Assembly (NCBI GenBank): GCA_033980235.1
Contig: CM067075.1
Span: 17,682,844 to 17,746,843, forward strand
Reading direction: 5' to 3'
Source of the DNA: Diadema setosum
Taxonomy: Eukaryota; Echinodermata; Echinoidea; Diadematoida; Diadematidae
Length of the DNA stretch: 64,000 nt
Below are positions 33,148 to 44,062 of the stretch, piece after piece. The notes beneath the pieces are model-generated. The model did not search any database, was not told the DNA's origin, and saw only the letters and a program-made list of their open reading frames with translations. The position numbers and the translations under genes were made by a program. Numbering within the stretch: position 1 is the stretch's first letter; each line of letters begins with the position of its first letter.

Positions 33148-33325
33148 GTGCGGATCCAGGAATTCTGTAAAGGGGGGGGGGGGGGGGGGGCGTGACTAAT
33201 TATGTCTTGTGCCATTTCCGGGTTTCATTTCATTTTTTTTTTCTTTTTATTTCTTTTGTTTTTAACGAAAAATAAAGGGGGGGGGGGCGTGCGCCGGTTG
33301 CGCCCCCCTCTGGATCCGCCACTGC
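33148..33325. mobile_element. Short MITE with CAGTGGCGGATCCAG-type ends
   Basis: The left end CAGGTGCGGATCCAGG and right end CTGGATCCGCCACTG are inverted repeats, flanked by CCTGTG on each side (about 33142 and 33326). The interior has two long G tracts (33172-33190, 33279-33288) and a T-rich segment. CAGTGGCGGATCC ends are common to hAT-type MITEs in many animals; the family call is by recollection. Confidence 0.7.
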
Positions 33326-34063
33326 CTGTGTATTTCTGCGCTTATCTAACGCTCGAAATCATAGCTGCTTTTCAGCACAAAACTAACGCTCGAGTTCCCC
33401 GAGTATTTCTGCTCTCAACTAACGCTCGAATCCACTGTTGAATTTAGCGCAAAACTATATAATGCTCAAATTCCCTGTGTATTTCTGCGCTCAACTAACG
33501 CTCGAATTCACAGTGGTTTCCTGCGCAAAACTAATGCTTGAAATCAAATGGTGGTTTTTTTTTTTTGTTTTTTTTTTTTGCGAAAGATAAGTGCTGAAAT
33601 TCCATGTGAATTAGTGATATCACAAATTGGAATTATTGATATCACAAAATGTATTTCTTGATATCAAAAAATGTAATTTCGTGATATCTCGAATTGAATT
33701 TGTGATATCACGAATTGAATTTGTGATATCACTAATTCGATTTCGTGATATCAAAAATTTGTTTTACGTGATTAACCAATGGGTATTTGTGATATCAAAA
33801 ATTTAATTTGTGATATCAAAAATTTAATTTGTGATATCAAAAATTCGAATCTATGATATCACAAAATGGAATTCGTGATATCAGAAATTAATTTTAAATG
33901 TAAAAAAAGGCTTGCCATACGTTCGCGAGCGATGAGAAATGATTGCAGAACACCAAAGTTATGTAAGCTTATGAATAAAAGTGAAAGGGCGCCCTCTTTC
34001 GTCACATTAGGTACAGTATTTAATGAGGGTCAACAAACTTTTCGGTAGCGTCCTTTCCTTAGG

Positions 34064-34220
34064 CAGGGCTCCACACTAACTTTTATTTTTGGTGGCCCAA
34101 AGGCAAACATCCGACCTTTTTTGGTGGCCCGATCAGGCCACCAAATTCTTCATTTCTGAAATTTTGGTGGCCCGACGTGCGTTTTTGGTGGCCCCGGGCC
34201 ACCGTTAGTGTCGAGCCCTG
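34064..34220. mobile_element. CAGGGCTC MITE, short copy with 7-bp TSD
   Basis: It starts CAGGGCTCCACACTAAC and ends GTTAGTGTCGAGCCCTG. It is flanked by ccttagg at 34057-34063 and 34221-34227. The inside repeats TTTTTGGTGGCCC. It is the same family as 507-804 and confirms a 7-bp duplication for this family. Confidence 0.88.
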
Positions 34221-34544
34221 CCTTAGGAATCATGATCGTAGCGAAAACGATCTTTTATGCTCCTCATCACTCTCCCCTCTTATCTCAATTATAAGCTGAA
34301 ATATGCCATTCCAGTGATAGATTCCGAGAATCTATATGATAAAGATGAAGAATAATAATATGGATTTAATGGTATAGTTTATTTTATATGTATAATTCAA
34401 GTGATGAAAGAGCATCTCGCTCCGTGGCCGAGTAAAGAGCCGGGTTAATGGTGCGCCATTGTCGCATCGCAGAGCGAGTGACTCCACTGTAGATAGAGGG
34501 ATGCGGTGTGCATCACCCAAAACCTTAATGATGAAGAGGATCGG

Positions 34545-34930
34545 AGCTCATTTGCATAAACTAAGTGGTAGTTTCCCGCGTTTTTTTAGATCCACTCGCT
34601 TTAGTCTATGATATTTTGATTGTCAGAGAGATGAGTGTGGATTAAGGTATATATAAGTTTCACGATTTTTGCGTGGAATAGAGTGATAAATTTGCTGGAT
34701 AACGCACGAGAATTTTGATATAAAGAGTTTTCTTTAAAGATGGTTCATTTGATGAGGCAAACTTTTCTAGGCCGCCATTGGTCAGTCGGCAAAGTCCCGA
34801 TAGTTATTTGCATATTAAGTGTCCATTCACAGAAAGAGAAGCATTGTACTTTTAACCAATGAGAATTGATCGCGGGAATATCAAAAGTGACATTGGATCC
34901 AAGCGGGGAGTATAGCGGAGAAAATTCTTC
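34545..34930. promoter_or_regulatory. Candidate promoter: two octamers, two CCAAT boxes, E2F-like site
   Basis: ATTTGCAT (octamer complement) occurs at 34550-34557 and 34806-34813. TTTCCCGCG (E2F-like) is at about 34573. Inverted CCAAT (ATTGG) is at 34777-34781 and direct ACCAAT at about 34855. GATCGCGGG and AGCGGGGAG follow. The grouping in 390 bp is like octamer/CCAAT promoters of replication-linked genes. No coding exon was recognised downstream, so the target is unknown. Confidence 0.35.
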
Positions 34931-36420
34931 AGAAAGGTTCTGCTCTACAACTTCAAGGCAGTTTGCAGTTTCTTTTCAAGTTTTCGTCAAGCTCATTCTG
35001 ATAGAAGCGTGTTGCTGACGGCAAACACAGTGAGTGTTTTGATAGGCATTTCAAGACTTTGACACAAAGGCCCAAAATATTGTGATACTTGCGGAGATAC
35101 TTGTTAGCGTTATTTAGTATTCCACGAGCAGAGATTCTGTGTTTCAATTCTTCTTCCATGTCATGATATTGGATTGAGAGATTGATTGTTAGGCTTTTTT
35201 GGACTGAACTTTCATAATGGAGCATGAATTTTATCATCAGTGTCTGCTATATTGTGGCTCATGTCCAAAGACACGATTTCGTAGTCACTGTAAAGAATTC
35301 CCGTGGTTGAGGTGAAACCCCGTTTCTTTTCGGACTACAGTTTTAACTCTCTGGTGATTGTCATAAAAATCATGGCATCGCATTGAATTCAGATTTAGTT
35401 CAGGTCGTGTCACAGTTAGGCTGACTGTTGATATTGTGGCTGAATCCTAGAAGCCTAGCCTCTTCCACGCTTATTCTCGTGACAAGTAGACATGTCGTAA
35501 GATGGACTCTGTTAGTAAATGACAATTAACGAGTGGTATCTTTTGTCATTTCTTTTGTCTTTATTTACAACTATAACGTTATAACAGAGGTCAGCATGAT
35601 AGCTTTTCCGTGGAGCAGAGTCTTTGACCCTGGAATAGACATGTTTTGATACCATCATGATAGATTATTTTATCGGCTATTCTGACATTTCGGAACCGAC
35701 TGACAACGAGAACGAATTGTGATAGCTCTTTCTAATGGTTACTGATATTCTGGAAGTAAATGACAATGAGAACGAACTGTGATAGAACGTTTTAATAGTT
35801 ACTCAAATTCTGCTGGCAACGAGAACAAATCCGTAACGGATAGCACATTGTATTGGTTAACCTGAAATTTTGGAAATGATTGACGATACAAATGGCTTGT
35901 GACAGAATATTTGGTTAATATTAAATATGTAATTTTGGCAATGACATACGAGAACGAAGTTTACGATGGAATGCAAATTATTCAAATAATGGTGTGCCTC
36001 AGTAGTTAGTGGTAGGATAAATATTGTAAAACTGTCAGATGTATTATGTGTTAGAATGTGCAGGAATTATGTCGGTAGGTGATATCTAATGGTAAGACAC
36101 AATAAAATTGGCTGGTAAAGGTAAATGGCACCAGCATTTGATTTAGCCCTTAGCTGCTGATGGTCGCCAATAACGAAAATCGGGCAGCCGATCCCGAACA
36201 GGGAGCCCAATAGAAATCCTGAACAAGGTATGAGTAAATGGTTTTGCGCTGGCAATTCATCAACAACCGCCATCAAAAATGGGAAGGCTTTGGCAGATTG
36301 GATGTAATCCTGAATAAGGAATGTTAACAACCATCGTAGAATGCATCTCAAGCCTGAACAAGGCATGATGAGATCACTTGCCATGGCGTGGCAGAGTGCA
36401 GTGGATGCAAGTGATGGCGG
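34930..36420. other. Intergenic, with a degenerate 60-70-bp repeat
   Basis: Around 35695-35960 about five diverged copies of a unit containing TGACAACGAGAACGAATTGTG and TAATGGTTACTGATATTCTGG are visible. The - strand frames at 34953-35237 and 36067-36384 match no family known to me and are not supported as genes. Confidence 0.45.
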
Positions 36421-36439
36421 TTAATGAAGTTAGCAATGA

Positions 36440-37180
36440 CCCCGCCCCCCTTTTTTGGAACTAGGTACCCCCCCCCCCCCTTCTTATTTTTACCATGCCA
36501 TATGTCCATTACAGTTGGGTTACTGTATGTAATACAGGTTTTAAAAGTACTTTAACTGGTTTTGGAGTAATGTTGGGCAAGATATTTGGTCAGTTAGGAA
36601 CGACACGACAAGTCGACGTGTTTGTCGACTTGTCCTTCGTAACTTTAAGAACAGCTTTGTGAAACACCCCCCCCCCCCCCTCAGTATGTGACTACATTAC
36701 TGACAAATGACTAAATTGACTTTTCTCGAAAATGATCAACAAACGACGAATTTGAAACTCGGATTGGCATACTCCAGATTTCTCGGGACAAAATTGAACT
36801 GAAGCCTATTAAACTGAATTCAATAAAAAAAAAATGTTTGAAAGCAATGGGAAAACCTATACATAGGTAGCCTTTATGATTGCATGTTTCTATACCTTGG
36901 ATCGGCTAGTGGAGCGCGAGGATGATGGCGAGATAAACGTCATTTAAAGGCAACCTATAGTCAAAGGTATATAGAACCGCAAGTAGAATCTACGTCGATT
37001 TTCGCGAAAAGGACAGAAGTGGGGGCATTTCATGAAGCATTTTGTCCGAATTTGCTCTCAGCCAATCAATTAATGCAAAGATTTCAGTAGCTTGTAACAG
37101 TTTGTCAGAAAAATATCCGACCAAAACGTTTCATCCCCCCCCCCCCCCTATGTATGGTGTGGAAAAATTACAGTACACAC
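36440..37180. other. Intergenic sequence with repeated poly-C runs
   Basis: C runs of 10-14 nt occur at about 36467-36480, 36667-36680 and 37136-37148. No gene was recognised. Confidence 0.5.
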
Positions 37181-37186
37181 GCCTAT

Positions 37187-37574
37187 AGTGTCCCTGTATA
37201 AGGCCTTAAGGGAGTTCACGGTTGTGATTTGCACATGTGCAAAACAAAGGTCGAATGAGAATGTCTGTGTATTTGCCACTGACTTTAACTTGTGTAAAGA
37301 AGTCTCGAGCAACTATAAGAATCTGAATTATGTCAGTACAATGTATGTGTTTCGGACTAAATTAGAATGTACAGTGTAAGTCATTCATCAACACTGTTTA
37401 GCAAAAATCTCTCCATGCCTTTTATCAACATTGATTAACATTTAATTTAATAGAAGATGCCATGCTTCAACAAGGAATTCTTGATCACAACACATGTCCA
37501 TGTTATTTCAAAGTCTGTGGTGTAGGGGTCAATGAGACATGCGCTAACCATGAACTCCCTTATACAGGGACACT
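37187..37574. mobile_element. MITE with perfect 16-bp AGTGTCCCTGTATAAG termini
   Basis: AGTGTCCCTGTATAAG (37187-37202) is repeated perfectly inverted at 37559-37574 (CTTATACAGGGACACT). The match continues as GGGAGTTCACGGTT against AACCATGAACTCCC. No target duplication is clear. The interior does not resemble a transposase. Confidence 0.8.
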
Positions 37575-38135
37575 ACCCGTTCTATATAGAACCTCTTTGG
37601 ACACACTGCACACCCCCAGTGCACACCCCCAGTGCCGTACTAGCCAACTCGGTTTTTGGCTTAGGTGTTTTGAAGCCTGTGATTGGTCAAAAGCTGGTCC
37701 CGTGACCTACAGGCGCCATGTCGTTACCAAAGTCAATCACGCGGGCGCGAGCAGAGCTCATACGCAGTGCCCATTGTTCATTACGCGCAGCTACGCGCTA
37801 ATATTGCTTGCCTAGGGGACTTCCCCTGAATATCAGTCATGGTGCAGTGGGGATTATGTCATTGCCGTTGTCAACTTCATTGAAGTAGAAGGTGCAATAC
37901 GAAAGGTATTTTGATATCTTACTACGATAAACTGATGATTCGTCATGCCTTTCTGAGCAGCATGGCGTTGCGCAAACCGACCTGGCTCTTAGTGTAATGA
38001 TGCACCGCTTTCCGACAGATCCAAAACAAAGGAAAAAGTAGGAAATCAGAGTGCGACGGGAAAACTATCTGATTATTTTGTTTTTCTTTGGATTCCTCGT
38101 GGTGTCTTTCAGACTATCCAAGTTTTGATTCACAT
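37575..38135. other. Intergenic, no recognised gene
   Basis: A duplicated CACACCCCCAGTGC is seen at about 37609-37635. Nothing else stands out. Confidence 0.4.
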
Positions 38136-38139
38136 TTGT

Positions 38140-39860
38140 ATGTCTCCGCCATAGCATACGAAAGTGTCGCCTGAGGCATTGCTTTGGTCGTCCGTCCGTC
38201 CTTCCGTCTGTCCTTCATTCCGTAATCAATTTTGTGGACACCGTTTGAGGTAATGAAACTTGACATGTATGCTTGTTTGAGTGGACGAAGTTTTGCTTTT
38301 AGCTTATAAACTTTTTGTGTAAACACGCTGAAAGTGAAAGGTCAAAATCATGTATAATGGTTAAATTCTTTAAATATCAATATTTTCCCCATATCTATAT
38401 GCAATTTCTGAAGGTAAGTATATGTATTTCCAAACGAAACTTACTGCCTGACCGTGATTTTCTTGTGATTTTTATGCCTCCGCCACGAAGTGGTGCCGGA
38501 GGCATTATGTTTTCGGGTTGTCCGTCCGTCCGTACGTACGTCCGTACGTACGTCCGTACGTCTGTACGTCCGTACGTCCGTACGTCCGTACGTCCGTACG
38601 TCCGTCCGCTTTCGTTTACGCGATAACTTGAGTAATATTAACTGGAATTTTACCAAACTTGGTCCAAGTATGAAGTATGATGGGGCAACGATTTGATAAG
38701 ATTTTGGGTGAAATTGGCTAAAGGTCAAAGGTCAAAGGTCAAGGTCAAATCGTGAAATTGTATCCGTTTACGCGAGAACTCAAGACTGTATGGAGCAAAT
38801 TTCACCAAACTTTGTTGGAGGATGATGTATGATGGGACAATTACTTGATTAGTTTTTCAGTGAAATCGGACAGAGGTCAAAGGTCAAAGATCAAGGTCAA
38901 ATCCTAAAATTTATCTGTTTATGTGATAACTCAAAACTGGATGAAGCAGCTTTCACCAAACTTGGTCCAAGGATGATGTATGATGGGACAATTAGTTGAG
39001 TAGATTCTAGTGACATTGACAAGAGGTCAAAGGTCAAAAGGTCAAGGTCAAATGCTAAAAATGTTGCTATTTCCTCCATATCTATGCAATGCCCGCAGTT
39101 ATTTTCTTGAAACTTAGTGTAGACATGTACTACTGCGTAAGGATTCTCCAGAGAGAGTTTCATGTCATAAGGTCAAAGGTCAAAAGGTCAAAGGTTAGGT
39201 GAAAATGTTGCAATATCACTTTTCTCGCAAATGGTTCAATGTATCTTCATGGAACATGGTACATATGCATGTACTGACTGGCAGGGATTATCTAGGGAAT
39301 TTAGGGGTCATGGGTCAATAGTCAGGGGTTCAAAGGTCAAGGTCAACTCCTCAAAATGTTACCACTGTATTTCCCTCATACATGTATACTAGTATATGCA
39401 ATGATTGCATTATTAGTTTTAAAAGTGTTTAATATATGTACATGTATTACTTGATGGAGATTCTCTTGGAAATTTCCAGCCAGAAGGTCAAAGGTCAAAG
39501 GTTAAGGGTCAAAGGTCAGGTTTAAATGAAAAAAAAAATATTTTGTACTGTAATTACACTCTTTCTTCATACCTTGAAAATTATACTCAATGCATAAGCT
39601 TATAATAAGGTCGGTCAGAAGTCAAGTAAAAATTTTCAATTCCCCAAATATGTGTACCTGCACTCTTTAATAGACAATTATAGCAAACCCAGTTCGTGGA
39701 AAGTGAACATTCAAGATATTTCTGACAAACCTGTTATTTCGATATTTTGCCAGTTATGTGAAACTGTCATCACACATTGTCAAGACATTGTACTATACAC
39801 CTATTGGGAGAATCATGCATTATGGCGGAGGCATCAGTCGCCGTAGCGACATTTCTAGTT
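38140..39860. mobile_element. TGACCT/GTCC-type non-autonomous element (composite)
   Basis: The left module TATGTCTCCGCCATAGCATA leads into (GTCC)n. A second, nested head (38471-38520: TGCCTCCGCCACGAAGTGG ... GGCATTATGTTTTCGGGTTG) follows. The right end, 39815-39860, is TGCATTATGGCGGAGGCATC ... GTAGCGACATTTCTAGTT, the inverse of the end seen at 11111. The body contains many runs of AGGTCAAAGGTCA. At 38521-38610 a TACGTCCG array replaces the usual GTCC repeats. Confidence 0.8.
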
Positions 39861-40435
39861 TTTTTTTTTTTTGGGGGGGGGGATGGGGTATGGGAGGGCG
39901 GCAACGATCAAGGATAAATGTCAGGTAAAATGTTAGAATTGTACTATCTATTGTTGAAATATTATTACCCATGCAGTTCCTCCATACCTTGGAAATTATC
40001 CAATTCACAAACTTAAAACCAAACATGGTACACTGGTATTTGCATGCCATCATTATTACACAATGACGCGTGATAGTCAAAGGTAGGTGAAAATACTGAA
40101 ATGACAGGATTTTCTACATATTTTTAAAATAACCGTTCAAGGTATTGCCATGAAAATAGTAGTAAGTAAAAAATAGTAAGAAGAAGTAAGCAAAGTAAAA
40201 ATGCTCAAATTCCTTAATACTTGCTCTCTTAGTCTTAAGCAATAAAAGTCATCCATTCATACCTAGTTCAAGGAAAGTAAACACTCGACGCATTAAATTT
40301 TGTGACAAATTTGCCATTTTTTCTGCCAATTATGTGAAACTGTCGTGTAACATTGTCAAGACGTATACTCTACACCTGCTAAGAGAACAATGTAATATGG
40401 CGGAGCAATACCGGTCGCCATTAGGACATTTTTTT
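39861..40435. repeat. Diverged 3' part of a second TGACCT-type element
   Basis: TACTCTACACCTGCTAAGAG, AATATGGCGGAGCAATACCG and CGCCATTAGGACATT at 40369-40432 repeat the right end of the element before it (39794-39860), so this is another, older copy. A G run with a T run lies at 39860-39885. Confidence 0.7.
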
Positions 40436-41100
40436 TATTATTATTATGCCTCCGCCACGAAGTGGTGCCGGAGGCATTATGTTTTCGGGTTGTCCGTCCG
40501 TCCGTCCGTCCGTCCTTCCGTCCGTCCGTAATGAATTTTGTGGACAAGGTAACTATCGAAACCTGTTGAGGTATCCTAATGAAACTTGGCATGTATGTGT
40601 ATAAGGGGGTGAAGTTGTGCCTATCAACTTTTGGGTGCACATGCTCAAGGTCAAAGGTCAAAAGGTCAAGGTCAAATACATAAAATTTCACTATTTCCAC
40701 CATATCTATTGAATGCCAGAAGATATTTTCTTGAAACTTAGTGTATACATGTATTACCCAATTAAGATTCTCTGGTGAAAGTTTGGGTCATGAGGTCAAA
40801 GGTCAAAGGTCAAAAGGTCAGGGTCAAATACATAAAATTTCACTATTTCCACCATATCTATTGAATGCCTGAAGATATTTTCTTGAAACTTAGTGTATAC
40901 ATGTATTATCCAATTAAGATTCTCTGGTGAATGTTTGGGTCATGAGGTCAAAGGTCAAAGGTCAAAAGGTCAGGGTCAAATACATAAAATTTCACTATTT
41001 CCACCATATCTATTGAATGCCTGAAGATATTTTCTTGGAACTTAGTGTATACATGTATTACCCAATTAAGATTCTCTGGTGAAAGTTTGGGTCATTTTTT
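40436..41100. mobile_element. TGACCT/GTCC-type element with tandem 130-bp body
   Basis: The head TATGCCTCCGCCACGAAGTG, GTTTTCGGGTTG and (GTCC)n at 40491-40530 are as in the copy at 38471. The body has three near-identical units of about 130 bp (CATAAAATTTCACTATTTCC ... GTTTGGGTCATGAGGTCAAA) starting at about 40679, 40831 and 40982, each with AGGTCAAAGGTCAAAAGGTCA. The right end is not resolved. Confidence 0.8.
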
Positions 41101-41665
41101 AGAGTGACAGTTTCATACATAATATTATATATGGGACGAAATAGGATGGTAATTGATGATTATTTACATGCGAAACTTTGATAACTGTGGAATTCGTCTA
41201 TCCTCTGTGCACAGCTAGAATTGTAAGTTTATATTCTTGTTCCTATCTGGACAACTTGCTAAATACAATATACATTCAGTCTAGTGACAGTATACGATAC
41301 GACTCACTGTGAATTCTTCTTTCATTTTTACAGCAATAATTTATCATATATTCAGGAATTATGCCCTTTAGACAGCTTCCCTATTATTTATACGGTATAC
41401 CTGTGTGCTTGTGTCTATTTGGATGTGTAAAAATGATTGATTGTTGGCTTCGTTAAACGTAGATGGAATGAAAGAATGTCCCTCCCCCACCTACCCACTT
41501 TACATTATTCATTGGTTACCCCCCTTTACATTGGTTACCTGTAGAAAAAAAAAAAGGATTATTTTCAAGATTCTGTTATTACTACATCATTCAGTTCATT
41601 CTTTTTTCCCCGTATACATGAGTAATTCTGTTCAAAAATACAATCCGACATGAAGGCTGCGTTCA
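41101..41665. other. Intergenic, no recognised gene
   Basis: AT-rich sequence without a supported exon or repeat boundary. Confidence 0.35.
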
Positions 41666-41669
41666 TCAT

Positions 41670-42066
41670 CTGATACATTGTTACTCCAAACACCCAGAGT
41701 AAAACATGGATGGGGTGATCGTGCTTCCTCCGTTATGGGACCAAAATTGTGGAATCAGTTAACTATTTAGCTAAGGGAACTGCCATCTACAGAGTCATTC
41801 AATCCAAACTTAAAGCTTATCTGTTCCTCTCACACTGAGGACTGTAATTGCTGTATGTCATTGACAATATTGTAATTTTTATTGGTTTATGTTGTATTCT
41901 TTATTTGGTATATATTTGTTTTTTGTTTGCCATTTTTTCTTTGTTAACATATTTGAACATGTATGTATGTACATGTATATATCTTTTCATTTTTGAAGCG
42001 CCATGAGCACTGAAAAGTGGACCTGTGCGCTATAAAAGTAGCCACTATTATCATTATCATTATTTC
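41670..42066 (+). mobile_element. 3' end of a CR1/L2-like LINE (truncated)
   Basis: The reading GDRASSVMGPKLWNQL at about 41715 is the C-terminal signature (GDRAF...P.LWN.LP) of many LINE reverse transcriptases. It continues, after a frame shift, as FNPNLK / SKLKAYLFLSH at about 41795-41836. The 3' tail GCGCCATGAGCACTG ... GCTATAAAAGTAGCC ends in (ATTATC)n, the short tail repeats typical of CR1/L2-type LINEs. Only the last about 400 bp are present. Confidence 0.75.
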
Positions 42067-42164
42067 TCTCTCACCCTCTCTCTCTCTAAGAGAAAGAAAA
42101 GTCAAGCAGCACCGTGCCTTTGGGACGCCTGCGCGTACACACTTAACCCTCACTACGCACACGC

Positions 42165-42304
42165 TAAAACCATAAGCGCACTGTACGCTGGGTAACGACA
42201 TGGCGTCCAATTTATGATTTGGCCAGACTCTCTTAATATACGGCACTGGCTAAAACCATAAGCGCACTGTACGCTGGGTAACGACATGGCGTCCAATTTA
42301 TGAT
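42165..42304. repeat. 54-bp direct duplication
   Basis: GCTAAAACCATAAGCGCACT through GTAACGACATGGCGTCCAAT and TTATGATT occurs at 42164-42218 and again at 42250-42304. GCCAGACTCTCTTAATATAC between them also occurs, slightly changed, at about 45087. Confidence 0.9.
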
Positions 42305-42575
42305 TCTATTCTATTCTTATTGTTGTATTAATGGGGACCTATCTATTGATAATTTTCCCTACAATGTGCGTATTCTTTATATAAAATCATTTGTTGTTAA
42401 TGAGGATGGGTGGTTTGTTGGATGAAATGGGGGATTTAGCGATATATGTGTTGGGTTCATAAATAACTGTATAGGTTGGTTCATTTTATATATTGATAAT
42501 GTCAACACTAACAATGTATATATGGGTTCATGTTTATATGAATTCATAGAATATATATATATATATATATATATA

Positions 42576-42698
42576 GAAGTATTGGAACAAGTTCACTCGG
42601 TTGACAGCAGGTTCATCCGTATTTTATTGCTAAAATACAATAAAATATAGAATACGGATGAACCTGCTGTCAACCGAGTGAACTTGTTCCAATACTTC
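42576..42698. mobile_element. Hairpin element flanked by (TA)n
   Basis: A perfect 45-bp stem (42654-42698 against 42576-42620; GAAGTATTGGAACAAGTTCA ... AACCTGCTGTCAACCG) with a short AT-rich loop. (TA)n lies on the left (42551-42573) and, 65 bp further on, at 42763-42784. The design is like the hairpins at 26758 and 27667. Confidence 0.8.
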
Positions 42699-42811
42699 TG
42701 TCTAAAGCTCTTCCTTTGAGGATATCGAGCACTCTTCATAGAAGGATAGAATCACCAAGTGTATATATATATATATATATATATACATAATAATATACAT
42801 ATATATATAAT

Positions 42812-43325
42812 ACAAATAATGAATGTTTATGAGTGCAATGGACAGAATATTTCATGAGGTGAAAGATGAAATAATCCATTCAACGAGGCGCAGCCGAGTT
42901 GAATGGATCAAACATTTCATCTTTCACCGAATTACACCAAACACTTCATCTTTCACCGAATTAAATATTCTGTCCATTACACGAATGAAAAACATTTATT
43001 ATTTGTTTTATATAACGCCTAAAATAGATCCATGTCATTTACTCATTTGATGTTTTATTTATTTAGAAACAAGAGAGACACTGAGCTAGATCGCGAGAGT
43101 GCAGTGCTCACTGAGCGCTTTACGCTGGCGCGCTGTCGCATACACACGCTGCAAACGCAAGCGCGTTTAACACGCGTAGTGTGCCGGGCTCTCAGCGAGC
43201 GAGCAATGGAGCAAATCGTATGGATCCAAAATTGCACGGACGATGACGTCAAAGTGAAATGGGCCGAATGATCAATGTTAAACAACCAATCAAATGACAA
43301 GGATCTCCTCAGGCGTTATATAAAT
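42812..43325. mobile_element. Composite hairpin element, copy 1 (CAACGAGGCG family)
   Basis: Inverted arms GTGCAATGGACAGAATATTT / AAATATTCTGTCCATTAC surround a second stem, ATCCATTCAACGAGGCG / CGAGTTGAATGGAT. It is followed by a GC-rich segment (CGAGAGTGCAGTGCTCACTG ... GTGCCGGGCTCTCAGCGAGC), GATGACGTCA at about 43242 and the end AAGGATCTCCTCAGGCGTTATATAA, partly inverted against TATATAACGCCTAAAATAGATCC at 43009. A second copy is at 43418-43862. Confidence 0.75.
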
Positions 43326-43417
43326 ACATATATATATATACATACATATATACATATATATACATACACACACTGGTCTGATACTATATAAATGCGTGAT
43401 AATACACAGGCCCATAT

Positions 43418-43862
43418 TATACAAATAATGAATGTTTATAAGTGCAATGAACAGAATATTTCATGAGGTGAAAGATGAAATGATCCATTCAACGAGGCGC
43501 ACCCTCGTTGAATGGATCATTTCATCTTTCACCGAATGAAATATTCTGTCCATTGCACGAATGAAAAACGCCTAGAAGAGATCCTTGTCCTTTCATGTTT
43601 TATTAATTTAAACAAGAGAGAATCTGAGATCGCCAGAGTGCTCACTGGGCGCTTCACGCTATGTAGCGCGCTGTCGCATACATACACTGCAAAACGCAAG
43701 CGGGCTCTCAGTGAGCGTGCAATGGAGCAAATCGTATGGATCCAAAATTGCACGGTAAATGGATCCACAATTGCACGGATGATGACGTCATAGTGAAATG
43801 GACCGATTAATCAATGTTAAACAACCAATCAAATTACAAGGATCTCTTCAGGCGTTATATAA
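43418..43862. mobile_element. Composite hairpin element, copy 2
   Basis: Same order of parts as the first copy, with ACAAATAATGAATGTTTATA, the hairpin around CAACGAGG, the GC-rich segment, TGATGACGTCATAG at about 43780 and TACAAGGATCTCTTCAGGCG. The piece TGGATCCA(A/C)AATTGCACGG is duplicated inside this copy. Confidence 0.75.
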
Positions 43863-44004
43863 ATATATATTATACATGGGTTTATATTATATGAATCATG
43901 TTGATGTATATGTAGGTTCATATTATATAAATTCATTCTTTATGGGTTTCTGTGTTTGTTTTGTAAGGGAGCTGGGCGCCTTTGAATGTTTCAACAGATA
44001 ATGT

Positions 44005-44062
44005 TTCAACAGATAAGTGGCGCTATATAAATGCTGTTTCATCATCATCATCATCATCACCA
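44005..44062 (+). mobile_element. LINE-type 3' tail with (ATC)n
   Basis: TAAGTGGCGCTATATAAATG CTGTTTC followed by (ATC)n is a second, differently ending LINE-like 3' tail, comparable with 42010-42066. ATGTTTCAACAGATA is duplicated just before it (43987 and 44002). Confidence 0.5.

Larger units (their letters stand above)
31350..33890. mobile_element. Foldback satellite: inverted GAATTCGAGCGTTAG arrays bordered by GTGATATCAC motifs
   Basis: The left border (31365-31445) and the longer right border (33600-33890) are series of TTGTGATATCACAAATT-type palindromes. Inside, one array (about 31446-32670) reads GAATTCGAGCGTTAGTTGAG with CGCAGAAATACACAGG. After a 180-bp centre, the array at about 32860-33545 reads the complement. 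The whole unit is an inverted repeat made of tandem repeats, as in TU/FB foldback elements. A small MITE interrupts the right arm at about 33148-33325. Open frames inside are frame-neutral readings of the repeat. Confidence 0.8.

Noticed and set aside
36067..36384. - strand open frame of 105 codons with GFLLGSLFGIGCPIF
   Set aside because: It matches no family known to me, has no splice or promoter support and lies in repeat-like intergenic sequence.
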